Shown: one piece after another, positions 17,185 to 25,532 of the stretch
Layout of the letters: each line of letters begins with the position of its first letter
Numbering within the stretch: position 1 is the first letter of the stretch
Assembly (NCBI GenBank): GCA_035550655.1
Contig: DASZOU010000035.1
Span: forward strand, 5,753 to 69,752
Direction of reading: 5' to 3'
DNA: 64,000 nucleotides
Origin: DASZTV01 sp035550655
Lineage (GTDB): Bacteria; Actinomycetota; Actinomycetes; JAFAQI01
Position numbers and translations under genes: made by a program
Notes under the pieces: generated by a model
What the model saw: the letters and a program-made list of their open reading frames with translations, nothing else
Told to the model about the DNA's origin: nothing
The model's database searches: none

Positions 17185-18762
17185 CTAGTAGGAAGGCCCG
17201 AAGCCGGAGAGAACCTTCCAGCACCTACAGTAACCGTGCCACTGGATCGCTCGCGTGAACATGTTGCCCGTCACCTGGCCGCGAGCCGACCACAACGAGT
17301 CGCCGATGTAGGCCGAGTAGAAGCGGCTCATGGTGCCGAGCTGCTGCACGAGGCGAAGGGGCGAGGGGTTCGGGCCCGCGTTGTCGATTGCCTGAGCCAT
17401 GAAGCGCACCTGATCGCACTGGCCAGCCGCAGCGTCATCGGCGTTCTCGTTCTTGATGGTTGGCTGCTTGTTGTTGACCATGATCTTGTTGCACAGCTTC
17501 AGCCCCGGCGAGTAGATGTGAGAGTTCAACTCACCCGAGTGCGTACTGGTGATGGCGATCGCCCCGTCGAAGTTTTTCGCCCATTTCGACGATCCCGAGC
17601 CAAGCGTCGTCGTTCCGTAGTCAGAGGCGAGGTATCTCGGGTGATAGTTCTGCTGACCGGCGTCCGACACGAAGTTCTCGTTGTTCAGGATCGAAGATGC
17701 GAGGAAGACAGTGTCGGCACCAGACGACTTCGCCTTGGCCACGCTTTGCGCGATCTGCGTCGGAGAGCCGACCAGCTCACACGTCAGCTTGTAGCTGCCG
17801 ATCTGGCTGTTCGCCACGCCGGACTTCAGCAGGTCGCTGACCATCTCGGCGTTCGCCGAGGGCAAGCAGCTGTCCTGGAACAGGAAGACTTTCTTGAAGC
17901 TTGGCTTCTTCCAGTACCCCCGCGCCGCTGCACCGAGGATGCCGTTACGCACTTGTTGCTCTGAGGAGTCGATCGGGCTGAAGAGATATGGGTAGTCGTT
18001 ACGTGCCTGCGTCGCGCCGGGCGACGTACCGGTCTCGAGTGGCAGATGGTTGCGGACGAAGCACTCTTGCGAGACTGGTGTCACGTATGCACCGGTGTTG
18101 ATAACCGCGATCGGCCTGTCCTGCACCATCTGCAGGCACGAGGACTGCTGACTGTTGGAGTCGATCGGGTTCACCTTGTAGATCTTGACGACGAGCCTGC
18201 GGCCGCACGCGATCCCGCCGTGATGATTGACATAGTTCGCCACGCTGTTGACGATCCCGACCTGGTTCGTCGGGATGTTGAAGGCAGCATTGCCAACGGC
18301 GCCCGCCAGTTGAACGATCGCGACGTCGACCCGGACCTCTGTGGGTGTCACGCCTTGTGCGCTCGCCAGCTTGACGCCGTCACACTGGTCGGTTGGTGCA
18401 GGGGCCCCGCTCTTGCCCGGTTTGGGCGCATGACCGTGACCATGGGTCGACGGTGTCGCGGGTGGGCCAGCGTTGTGCTTGCCGGGCAATTGCTGGTCCC
18501 CGTGGCGATGTTTCCCACCACCCGACGGCGAATGCTTCGGCGTCACCGACGAGCCGTGGTGGCCGCGTCCCGCTGACGCGGTCGGAAAGGCGCTCCCGGG
18601 AGCCGGTCCACCGAGTGGACCCGAGTCGTGGGCGCCGTTACTTACCGGGGCGAGCGCGAGCGCAAGGAGCGAGAGCACGACGAGCGAGGCGAGCGCGGCG
18701 CCCCAGCGCTCGGCGGTCGGGCCCTTCCGTAGCCACAGCCGGAAGTGCGCGAACCGTGGCAA
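17185..18762 (-). CDS. ABC-type solute-binding protein, branched-chain family, with His-rich linker
   Basis: First gene of the transporter operon, 525 residues. A TTG start is supported by GAGGAG six bases upstream; the operator at 18782-18800 lies 20 bases before it. A single hydrophobic segment (about 25-42) has no lipobox cysteine, so it is a cleaved signal or a membrane anchor. Residues about 45-125 are a Pro/Gly/His/Lys-rich linker with about ten histidines. The Peripla_BP_6 domain follows (GVTPTEVRVDVAIVQL; NHHGGIACGRRL). Substrate unknown; the context points to a catabolic substrate rather than amino acids. Confidence 0.88.
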   Translation of the reverse strand: MPRFAHFRLWLRKGPTAERWGAALASLVVLSLLALALAPVSNGAHDSGPLGGPAPGSAFPTASAGRGHHGSSVTPKHSPSGGGKHRHGDQQLPGKHNAGPPATPSTHGHGHAPKPGKSGAPAPTDQCDGVKLASAQGVTPTEVRVDVAIVQLAGAVGNAAFNIPTNQVGIVNSVANYVNHHGGIACGRRLVVKIYKVNPIDSNSQQSSCLQMVQDRPIAVINTGAYVTPVSQECFVRNHLPLETGTSPGATQARNDYPYLFSPIDSSEQQVRNGILGAAARGYWKKPSFKKVFLFQDSCLPSANAEMVSDLLKSGVANSQIGSYKLTCELVGSPTQIAQSVAKAKSSGADTVFLASSILNNENFVSDAGQQNYHPRYLASDYGTTTLGSGSSKWAKNFDGAIAITSTHSGELNSHIYSPGLKLCNKIMVNNKQPTIKNENADDAAAGQCDQVRFMAQAIDNAGPNPSPLRLVQQLGTMSRFYSAYIGDSLWSARGQVTGNMFTRAIQWHGYCRCWKVLSGFGPSY

Positions 18763-18781
18763 GCCCCGCTCCTCGTCGCTA

Positions 18782-18800
18782 GGTAGAATGCTGTTCTACC
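18782..18800. promoter_or_regulatory. Palindromic operator in divergent promoter (same family as 1765-1799)
   Basis: GGTAGAA-TGCTG-TTCTACC is a 7-bp-arm palindrome matching the core of the operator before the catabolic operon. On the minus strand TTGACG lies at 18822-18827, 23 bases before TAGAAC. The first operator shows TTGACA 23 bases before TAGAAC as well. On the plus strand TAGAAT (18784-18789) could serve as -10 for the SDR gene. A repressor bound here would cover both divergent promoters. Confidence 0.75.
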
Positions 18801-18877
18801 CAAGCAAACCGGGGTCTTGCCCGTCAATAGACTCTCGCCTGCCGAATGGGTCGACGCTGGAGCGAGGGACAGACGCG

Positions 18878-19780
18878 ATGGGGATTTGCGACGGACGGGT
18901 TGTGGCGATCACGGGGGCCGGCAACGGCATCGGTCGTGAGCACGCGCTGTTGTTCGGGAAGGAAGGCGCCAAGGTCGTCGTCAACGACGTCGGCGGGGCG
19001 CGTGACGGCACCGGTAGTGACGCAGGCGCAGCGCAGGCCGTCGTCGACGAGATCACCGCAGCAGGTGGCACCGCCGTCGCCAACACCAGCAACATCGCGA
19101 CCCACGCCGGGGCCAAGGAGCTCGTCGACCAGGCGATCGCCGAGTTCGGCGACATCCACGCCGTCGTCAACAACGCGGGCATCCTTCGTGACCGGATGCT
19201 CGTCAACATGACCGAAGACGAGTGGGATGCCGTCATCGCCGTCCACCTCAAGGGCACGTACGGCGTCATGCATCACGCCGCGGCGTACTGGCGCGACCAG
19301 TCAAAGGCAGGCAAGGCGGTCGACGCCCGGATCATCAACACCTCGTCGGCATCAGGCGTGTTCGGCAACCTGGGCCAAACCAACTATGGCGCCGCGAAAG
19401 CAGGCATCGCGGCGATGACGATCATCGCGGCAGGCGAGCTCGGGCGGTACGGCGTGACCGTCAACGCGATCTCGCCGACGGCGCTGACGCGAATGACGGA
19501 GGACCTCGCCGGGTTCAAGGCCGAGGGCGCGGCAGCCGGCCTGCCACCTGCTGGGATCTCCCCACTGGTCGTTTGGCTCGCGAGCGCCGAATCTGCCGGT
19601 ATCACCGGTCGCGTCTTCGGTGTACGCGGCGGCCGCATCACGGTCTTCGAAGGATGGGTGAACGGCCCGTTCGCCGAGACGGACGGGATCTGGGATCCGG
19701 CTGCGCTCTCCGAGGTGGTTCCGGGACTGGTCGCGGAGGCTGCACCCAATGCCGGCATGGACGGCGTCAGGCGCCCGTGA
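18878..19780 (+). CDS. SDR-family dehydrogenase, 17beta-HSD4/3-hydroxyacyl-CoA dehydrogenase-like
   Basis: A 300-residue SDR starting at ATG 18878 with AGGGA nine bases upstream. Motifs: TGAGNGIGREHALLF Rossmann loop, VNDVGGARDGTGSD with the long loop typical of the dehydrogenase domain of peroxisomal multifunctional enzyme 2, NNAG, catalytic Ser in NTSSASG and YGAAK. Relatives oxidise (3R)-hydroxyacyl-CoA or 17beta-hydroxysteroids. It lies 78 bases after the shared operator and is translationally coupled to the next SDR. The reading frame is open further upstream but codes for nothing recognisable there. Confidence 0.9.
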   Translation: MGICDGRVVAITGAGNGIGREHALLFGKEGAKVVVNDVGGARDGTGSDAGAAQAVVDEITAAGGTAVANTSNIATHAGAKELVDQAIAEFGDIHAVVNNAGILRDRMLVNMTEDEWDAVIAVHLKGTYGVMHHAAAYWRDQSKAGKAVDARIINTSSASGVFGNLGQTNYGAAKAGIAAMTIIAAGELGRYGVTVNAISPTALTRMTEDLAGFKAEGAAAGLPPAGISPLVVWLASAESAGITGRVFGVRGGRITVFEGWVNGPFAETDGIWDPAALSEVVPGLVAEAAPNAGMDGVRRP

Positions 19781-20559
19781 TGCTCGAGGGCAAGTCGGTG
19801 CTGGTGGTCGGGGTCGGTCCCGGGCTCGGCAAGGAGATCGCGCGCGTCGCCCATCGCGATGGCGCAAGCGTCTTCCTGGCTGCGCGCCGTGAGGCGAACC
19901 TGCGTGAGGCCGCCGACGAGCTCGACCCGTCGGGCGAGCGCATCGGCTACCGCGCGACGGACATCACCGACACCGAGCAGCTCACGCAGCTCGTCGACGC
20001 GGTGGTCGAACGGTTCGGCAAGCTCGACGGCCTCGCGATCTGCGCCAGCAACGACAGCGGCATGGGTGGGCTGGAAAGCACCACCGACAAGCAGTGGCGG
20101 GCGACTTTCGAGGTCAACGTCTTCGCGACCGCCAACACGGTGCGCGCCGCGTTCCCGGCGTTGAAGCAGCACGGTGGATCCGTCGTGTTCATCGGCTCCC
20201 AACAGTGGAACCACCCGTCCCGCGACGTGCAGCAGCTCGCGTACGGCGCGTCCAAGGGTGCGGGCGTCTCGATGATGTACGGCCTCGCGCATGAGCTGGG
20301 AGCGCACAAGATCAGGGTCAACACGGTGGTGCCGAGCTGGATGTGGGGTCCGAACGTCGGCCTGTACGTCGACTGGCAGTCCGGCGTCCAGGGCCGCCCC
20401 AAGGAGGACATCCGCGCGGAGCTCGACGCGAAGTTCGCGACGGGCGAGATGGCCACGGACCGCGACGTCGCCGAGGCGGTCGGCTTCCTGCTGTCCGACC
20501 GCGCGCGCAGCATCACGGCGCAGACCCTTCACGTGAACGCGGGCGAGTTCCCGCGTTAG
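19780..20559 (+). CDS. SDR-family oxidoreductase
   Basis: A 259-residue SDR whose ATG overlaps the preceding stop (TGATG). The glycine motif is altered to VGVGPGLGKE rather than TGxxxGxG. The active site is kept: FIGSQQW serine region and YGASK. It ends with TLHVNAGEFPR. The next gene converges and overlaps it by four bases, so this is the end of the operon. Probably a second redox step on the same substrate family; no substrate can be assigned. Confidence 0.88.
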   Translation: MLEGKSVLVVGVGPGLGKEIARVAHRDGASVFLAARREANLREAADELDPSGERIGYRATDITDTEQLTQLVDAVVERFGKLDGLAICASNDSGMGGLESTTDKQWRATFEVNVFATANTVRAAFPALKQHGGSVVFIGSQQWNHPSRDVQQLAYGASKGAGVSMMYGLAHELGAHKIRVNTVVPSWMWGPNVGLYVDWQSGVQGRPKEDIRAELDAKFATGEMATDRDVAEAVGFLLSDRARSITAQTLHVNAGEFPR

Positions 20560-21137
20560 TGGTCGACCTCGATCTGCAACGTGTTGATGAAGGTCGCGAG
20601 CATTCCGTAATGCCCGGCAAGCAGTAGGAACTCGATCGCATCGCGTTCCGGCAGGTGCGTGCGCAGCTCCGTCCAGGTCGCGTCGTCGAGGTTGCGGGTC
20701 GCGTGGAGCTGGTCGCAGGCGGAGAGCAGCGCGAGGTCCCGGCCGGTCCAGCCGTACAGGTCGGGGCTGGTCGCGCGCTCGATCTCGTCAGCCGTCAACC
20801 CGGCGCGACTGCCGAGCCGCCGATGGTGATCCAGCTCGTAGTCGCAGTCGTTGCGCCACGCGGTCCGCAGGATCACGAGCTCGGTGTCGCGTCGCGGCAG
20901 CTTGCCGCGCGGCATCATCCGCCCGGCAAAGAACAACCAGGCGCGGAACAGCGATCTGTGGCGCGCCATCGTCGTGAACAAGTGCGGAAGGCCCGGCACC
21001 CGCGCTGCCTTTGCGCCCGCCGAGATCATCGTCCAGTTGACCAGCCCGATGTCGCGGCGACGGCCGGGCGTGATGCGCGGGGTCCGCTCCGGCGAGTCCC
21101 CCCGCCGCTCAGAGCCGGAGCCGGTCGAGCCGGCCAC
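20556..21137 (-). CDS. Carboxymuconolactone decarboxylase (CMD)/AhpD-like family protein
   Basis: A 193-residue all-helical CMD-family protein. The family core LVILRTAWRNDCDYELDHHRRLG (about 90-112) carries one cysteine and the conserved YE-x-x-H histidine. The CxxC pair of true AhpD peroxidases is missing, so a thiol peroxidase role is unlikely. Its GTG start overlaps the stop of the upstream SDR (TAGTG), making a two-gene minus-strand operon convergent with the SDR pair. Function unknown beyond family. Confidence 0.85.
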   Translation of the reverse strand: MAGSTGSGSERRGDSPERTPRITPGRRRDIGLVNWTMISAGAKAARVPGLPHLFTTMARHRSLFRAWLFFAGRMMPRGKLPRRDTELVILRTAWRNDCDYELDHHRRLGSRAGLTADEIERATSPDLYGWTGRDLALLSACDQLHATRNLDDATWTELRTHLPERDAIEFLLLAGHYGMLATFINTLQIEVDH

Positions 21138-21991
21138 TACGACTCGGCCTTCATCGAGCGGTACATGATCGTGTTCGCGACCCGCATGAACAGGTTGTAT
21201 CCGTGCGGCGCAAACCGCTTCACGACGTACAGCAACCGGATGTCGCCCGACGTGTACACGAGGTAGCGCTTCGCGATGACGCCTTTGATGATCGCCTCGG
21301 CCGCTTGATCGGGCGTGACGGCGCGCTTGCGGAAGCGGTGCTGGAGCTTCTGAAACCGTTTGCTCGAGGTGTCGACGCCGGCCACCTCGATCGTCGAGGT
21401 GAGCGGGGTGTCCACACCGCCCGGTACGACGACGCTCACGCCGATGTCATGGCGTCGCAGGTCGTACCGCAGCACTTCAGACAGGCCGCGCAGACCGAAC
21501 TTGCTCGCGCTGTAGGCGCCGTGCCAGGGCAGGCCGAACAACCCGGCGGCCGACGAGACGTTGACCAGATGGCCGCCGCGAGCGGCCTCGACCATCTTCG
21601 GCACGAACGACTCGATGACGTGGATCGGACCCATGAGGTTGACGTCGATCACCGACCGCCACTGCTCGTGGCTCATCCGCTCGACGGTTCCCCAGATCGC
21701 GATGCCGGCGACGTTCATGACGATGTCAGCGGCAACCGCTTGCTTGTGCACTACCGCGGCGAAGCCGCGTACCTCGCCGATCTCCCGCACGTCGAGTGCC
21801 TGTACGACGCCGACCCTTCCGCCCGCCGCCTTGATCGACGCCGCGGTCTCCTCGAGCAGCGCGGCATTGCGATCCGTGATGTGCACGATCGCGCCGCGGT
21901 CCGCAGCCGCGAGGGCAACGGCGCGTCCGATGCCGCTAGCGGCGCCAGTGACGACGACGTGCTTGCCGTCGAATGACGGGTGCGGGTTCAC
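21137..21991 (-). CDS. SDR-family oxidoreductase
   Basis: A 284-residue classical SDR with GTG start. Motifs: VTGAASGIGRAVAL, NVAG, catalytic serine in NVSSAAGLFG and YSASK. The ~50-residue C-terminal extension after PGGVDTPL (RFQKLQHRFRKRAVTPDQAAEAIIKG) is typical of membrane-associated actinobacterial SDRs of unknown substrate. The GTG overlaps the stop codon of a gene remnant upstream (GTGA, 21988-21991), so it was once translationally coupled to that gene. Confidence 0.88.
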   Translation of the reverse strand: MNPHPSFDGKHVVVTGAASGIGRAVALAAADRGAIVHITDRNAALLEETAASIKAAGGRVGVVQALDVREIGEVRGFAAVVHKQAVAADIVMNVAGIAIWGTVERMSHEQWRSVIDVNLMGPIHVIESFVPKMVEAARGGHLVNVSSAAGLFGLPWHGAYSASKFGLRGLSEVLRYDLRRHDIGVSVVVPGGVDTPLTSTIEVAGVDTSSKRFQKLQHRFRKRAVTPDQAAEAIIKGVIAKRYLVYTSGDIRLLYVVKRFAPHGYNLFMRVANTIMYRSMKAES

Positions 21992-22138
21992 TGCGAGCCC
22001 TCCATGTGGAAGGTGAACATCTTGTCAGCCACGATGCGCACGCCCGCGGCCTCGGAGTCGTCGAGCCGGGCCGGCTGTGGCAGCACTGTCGTCGAGCAGC
22101 CGCTGTAGAGCCGCGAGCTCCTCCTCCGTCTCCCTCAC
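21988..22138 (-). pseudogene. Probable internally deleted and frameshifted PPOX-family gene remnant
   Basis: On the minus strand a GTG at 22138 opens a short frame (VRETEEELAALQRLLDDSAA) that looks like the N-terminus of an actinobacterial pyridoxamine-phosphate-oxidase-like protein. Shifting frame by one base near 22065-22085 gives a second piece, RIVADKMFTFHMEGSQ-stop, that looks like the C-terminus of such a protein. The stop overlaps the SDR start by GTGA as in an intact operon. About 50 codons remain, so most of the gene is gone. The family assignment rests on recall of short motifs and is tentative. Confidence 0.4.
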
Positions 22139-22162
22139 GTCCGCGGACGCTAGCGGACGCCG

Positions 22163-22453
22163 TCAGATGGCGGCGGAGAGCAGCGGCTCGATCCGATGGG
22201 CGTACTCGACGTCGAGGTTCGTGACCCCGCCGGCCGAGTGCGTCGACATCATGATCGTCACCTCGTCACCGGAGATGTCGAGGTCCGGGTCGTGGTTCAT
22301 CTCCCGCGCGACCCGCTCCATCTCCTCGAGCAGCGCCGGCTGCTCGCCGGCCGGGACCGTCACAGTGCGGGCGATCCCAGCCCGGTCGCCGTGCCATCCC
22401 TGCAGCCCGTCCAGAGCGGTCCGTAGCTCGTCGTCATCCAGCAGCTCGGCCAT
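22163..22453 (-). CDS. Pterin-4a-carbinolamine dehydratase (4a-hydroxytetrahydrobiopterin dehydratase)
   Basis: A 96-residue protein with the family signature MNHDPDLDISGDEVTI followed by STHSAGGVTNLDVEYAHRIE; the family usually has histidine-histidine-proline where this one has His-Asp-Pro. It dehydrates 4a-hydroxytetrahydropterin and may act as a transcription cofactor in some bacteria. The start at 22453 is chosen because AGGAGG lies seven bases upstream; a longer frame to 22510 would overlap the divergent mshB start. Confidence 0.85.
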   Translation of the reverse strand: MAELLDDDELRTALDGLQGWHGDRAGIARTVTVPAGEQPALLEEMERVAREMNHDPDLDISGDEVTIMMSTHSAGGVTNLDVEYAHRIEPLLSAAI

Positions 22454-22499
22454 GCGTCCTCCTCGGGTTTCCGCACTCCCTCCGGCATAGCCTTCCACC

Positions 22500-23381
22500 G
22501 TGCCGAACACACCCGACCGCCGGCTGTTGCTGGTGCACGCTCATCCCGACGACGAGACGATCGCAACCGGCGCCACGATGGCGATGTACGCCGCGGCCGG
22601 CGTCGGCGTCACCCTCGTCACCTGCACGCTCGGGGAAGAGGGCGAGATCCTCGTGCCCGAGCTCGCTCACCTGGCGAGTGACAAGGAAGACGGGCTCGGC
22701 CAGCATCGGATCGGCGAGCTCGGCGCGGCGATGGCCGCGCTCGGCGTGACGGACCACCGGTGGCTCGGCGGCGCGGGTCGTTGGCGCGACTCCGGGATGA
22801 TGGGCACCCCCACCAACGACAACCCCGAGTGCTTCTGGCGCGCCGACCTCGACGAGGCGATCGGCGAGCTCGTGAAGGTGATCCGCGAGGTGCGGCCGCA
22901 GGTCGTCGTCGGCTACGACGACAACGGCGGTTACGGCCATCCCGACCACATCCAGGCGCACCGGGTCACGGTCGGCGCGTTCGAGGCGGCGGGGGACGCG
23001 AGCCGATATCCCGACGCGGGCGAGCCATGGGCTCCCTCCAAGCTGTACGAGACCGCCCTGCCGAGATCCCTTCTCCAACTCGCCTACGAGCGGCTGAAGG
23101 AGCTCGGCGACGATGCGCCGTTCGGGGTGAGCTCGCCCGACGAGCTCACTTTCGGGGTGCCGGATGAGCGGATCACCACGGCCGTCGACGCCCGCGAGTT
23201 CCTGCCGGCGAAGGTGGAGGCGATGCGGGCCTACCCGACCCAGATCGAGGTCGACGGCCACTTCTTCGCGTTGTCGAACGACGTGGGCCAGGGCCTGTTC
23301 GGGCTCGAGCACTACCGGTTGGTCACCGGACCGTCACCCGTCACTGGTGAGCGGGAGACCGACCTGTTCGCCGGCCTCTAA
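22500..23381 (+). CDS. mshB: MshB: GlcNAc-inositol deacetylase of mycothiol biosynthesis
   Basis: Deacetylates N-acetylglucosaminyl-myo-inositol to GlcN-Ins, the second mycothiol step, and is diagnostic of Actinobacteria. The 293-residue length is right. The zinc site is visible as VHAHPDDE (His15, Asp18) and the later YDDNGGYGHPDHIQAH histidine; GGAGRWRDSGMMGTP is a family hallmark. GTG start at 22500, 46 bases from the divergent dehydratase start. The paralogue Mca has a different N-terminal spacing, so MshB is preferred. Confidence 0.9.
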   Translation: MPNTPDRRLLLVHAHPDDETIATGATMAMYAAAGVGVTLVTCTLGEEGEILVPELAHLASDKEDGLGQHRIGELGAAMAALGVTDHRWLGGAGRWRDSGMMGTPTNDNPECFWRADLDEAIGELVKVIREVRPQVVVGYDDNGGYGHPDHIQAHRVTVGAFEAAGDASRYPDAGEPWAPSKLYETALPRSLLQLAYERLKELGDDAPFGVSSPDELTFGVPDERITTAVDAREFLPAKVEAMRAYPTQIEVDGHFFALSNDVGQGLFGLEHYRLVTGPSPVTGERETDLFAGL

Positions 23382-23568
23382 GCCCGTCTGGCGGACGCGG
23401 GACTGCGCCGAACGGGCGAAGCGCGGCTACGCCGGTTTGCCTAATACCACGAGCGGAGACACTTCCGCTACGGGCCTTGGTCAGCTGTGAACGGGCCGGT
23501 CCGCTCTGCCGTCGGCGCCCGGCACGTCGCAGGCTCGAGACCTGGCCGGGCGAGCGGTGGAGGTCCCC

Positions 23569-25488
23569 ATGGCAACGGACGCGTCGGTGCTGTTCCAGGC
23601 CGAGGGAAACCTGGTCGGCGCCGGACAGGCCGACGTCGGGTACGACCGTGAGCGGATGCGGCGCCGTCGGCTGTGGCGGCTCGCAGCATGGTCGGCGATC
23701 CCGGCCGGCATGCTCTGGTGGCGGATCGGACACGGCCGTCCGATCGACCTGTTCCGCACGCCCCACGTCGACTGGCTCGTCGTCGTACCCATCCTCTTCT
23801 TCGTGATGTTGATCGGCGGCTACGCCGCGATGTTCTTGCTGGCGCGACGCTCGCCGCACCTGAGCTACCGCCCGGAGCAGATCGACGTCCGGCTCGCCGA
23901 CGTGGTGGGCATCCAGCCGGTGAAGGAAGAGGTCGTGCGCTCCATCAACCTCTTCCTCGCGTCACGCACCTTCTCGAGTGAGATGGGCGGTCGCGCGCGC
24001 CGCGGTTTGCTCTTCGAAGGCGCGCCCGGTACCGGCAAGACGCACATCGCCAAGGCGATGGCGGCGGAGGCGGGTGTGCCGTTCCTGTTCGTGTCCGCGA
24101 CCTCGTTCCAGTCGATGTTCTACGGCGCGACGGCCGGCAAGATCCGCTCCTATTTCAAGGCCCTTCGCAAGGCGGCCCTCGCCAGCGGCGGCGCGATCGG
24201 CTTCATCGAGGAGATCGATGCGATCGGCGGGGTGCGTCATGGCATGGGGATGACGTCGCGATCGGCCGTCGAGTCAGCAGTGCAGTGCTGCGGCGGTGTC
24301 ACGACGCTGCCGTCGTCCTTCCTTCGGGCTGCGCCCGGGGCTCCCGTGACCAACGGCTACATGAGTGAAGGCGTCGGGGGAGTCGTCAACGAGCTGCTCG
24401 TGCAGATGCAGTCGTTCGACGAACCGCTGGGCATGGCGAAGGTGTGGAACGCCCTGACCAACGTGCTGAACCTGTTCCTGCCGGCGCACCGCCAGATCCA
24501 CCGCGGCGCTCCACGCCGCGCCAACATCCTGCTCATCGCCGCGACCAACCGCGCGGACTCCCTCGACCCCGCGCTGATCCGGCCCGGACGCTTCGACCGC
24601 GTGCTTCACTTCGACCTTCCCGATCAGGCCGGCCGCCGGCGGCTGATCGACCACTTCCTCGATCGCAAAGCCCACTGCGAGGAGCTCGACGACCCGGCGA
24701 ACCGGGATGCGCTCTCGAGCCTGACCCACGGCTACACCCCGGTCCGGATCGAGCAGCTCCTCGACGAGGCGCTCGTCAGCGCGGTGCGCCGTGGCGATCG
24801 CCGGATGGGCTGGCAGGACGTCGCCGAGGCGCGGCTCACCCTCGAAGTCGGGCTCGGGCAGCCCGTCGGCTACACCGCGCACGAGAAGCGCCTGATCGCG
24901 ACGCATGAGGCCGGCCACGCGACGGCGGCGTACCTCGTAGCGCCGCAGCGCCGGCTCGACATCCTCTCGATCATCAAGCGCCGGGACGCGCTCGGGATGC
25001 TGGCCCACGGCGACTCGGAGGAGGTCTACACCCGCTCGCGAGCCGAGATGATCGCGCTGATCCAGATCGCGCTTGCCGGTCAGAGCGCGGAGGAGATCTT
25101 CTTCGGCGATGTCTCGACCGGCCCGTCAGGGGATCTGCTGTACGCGACCAACGTCGCCGCTCAGATGGTCGGAGCCGCGGGCATGACAGGCTCCCTGATC
25201 TCGTTCGCGGCCATTCAGGGCAGCACCTTCTCCGACACGAACATCGTCGGACGGGTGCTCGGCGACCCGGACGGCCGGGCGAAGGTCGAGTCGTTGCTGC
25301 AGGAGCAGAAGGCGGTCATCAAGGCCCGGTTGGAGGTCAACACCCACCTGGTGGAGGGGCTGCGGGACGCACTCCTCGAGCGCAACGAGCTGATCGGACG
25401 CGACATTCAGGATGTGCTGCACGCGGCGGGGCCGCCGCGTGGGCTCGCGGAGGTTGACGTGAGGGACGCGGTGCCGGCGTTCCGCTGA
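23569..25488 (+). CDS. Divergent FtsH-like membrane AAA+ zinc metalloprotease
   Basis: A 639-residue protein: a weak hydrophobic segment (37-51) and a clear transmembrane segment (68-92), an AAA+ module (Walker A GAPGTGKT 151-158, Walker B GFIEEID 211-217, second-region arginines in ALIRPGRFDR) and an M41 peptidase domain with HEAGH at 446-450 and STGPSGDLL Asp522 as third zinc ligand. All catalytic residues of FtsH are present. It differs from housekeeping FtsH by a ~95-residue insertion (about 222-316) between Walker B and the sensor region, and by a short C-terminus. ATG 23569 is preferred over GTG 23557 because GGAGGT lies between them. A membrane quality-control or regulatory protease is likely. 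Confidence 0.85.
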   Translation: MATDASVLFQAEGNLVGAGQADVGYDRERMRRRRLWRLAAWSAIPAGMLWWRIGHGRPIDLFRTPHVDWLVVVPILFFVMLIGGYAAMFLLARRSPHLSYRPEQIDVRLADVVGIQPVKEEVVRSINLFLASRTFSSEMGGRARRGLLFEGAPGTGKTHIAKAMAAEAGVPFLFVSATSFQSMFYGATAGKIRSYFKALRKAALASGGAIGFIEEIDAIGGVRHGMGMTSRSAVESAVQCCGGVTTLPSSFLRAAPGAPVTNGYMSEGVGGVVNELLVQMQSFDEPLGMAKVWNALTNVLNLFLPAHRQIHRGAPRRANILLIAATNRADSLDPALIRPGRFDRVLHFDLPDQAGRRRLIDHFLDRKAHCEELDDPANRDALSSLTHGYTPVRIEQLLDEALVSAVRRGDRRMGWQDVAEARLTLEVGLGQPVGYTAHEKRLIATHEAGHATAAYLVAPQRRLDILSIIKRRDALGMLAHGDSEEVYTRSRAEMIALIQIALAGQSAEEIFFGDVSTGPSGDLLYATNVAAQMVGAAGMTGSLISFAAIQGSTFSDTNIVGRVLGDPDGRAKVESLLQEQKAVIKARLEVNTHLVEGLRDALLERNELIGRDIQDVLHAAGPPRGLAEVDVRDAVPAFR

Positions 25489-25532
25489 GACGCAGCGATG
25501 CGTCGCCTCGGCTGAGGTCCTAGCCTCATGAC

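Noticed and set aside
23382..23568. Possible tRNA-like or small RNA structure between mshB and the FtsH-like gene
   Set aside because: GC-rich stretches can pair, but no cloverleaf or terminator with a U-tract could be drawn; no small gene with a ribosome site was found.
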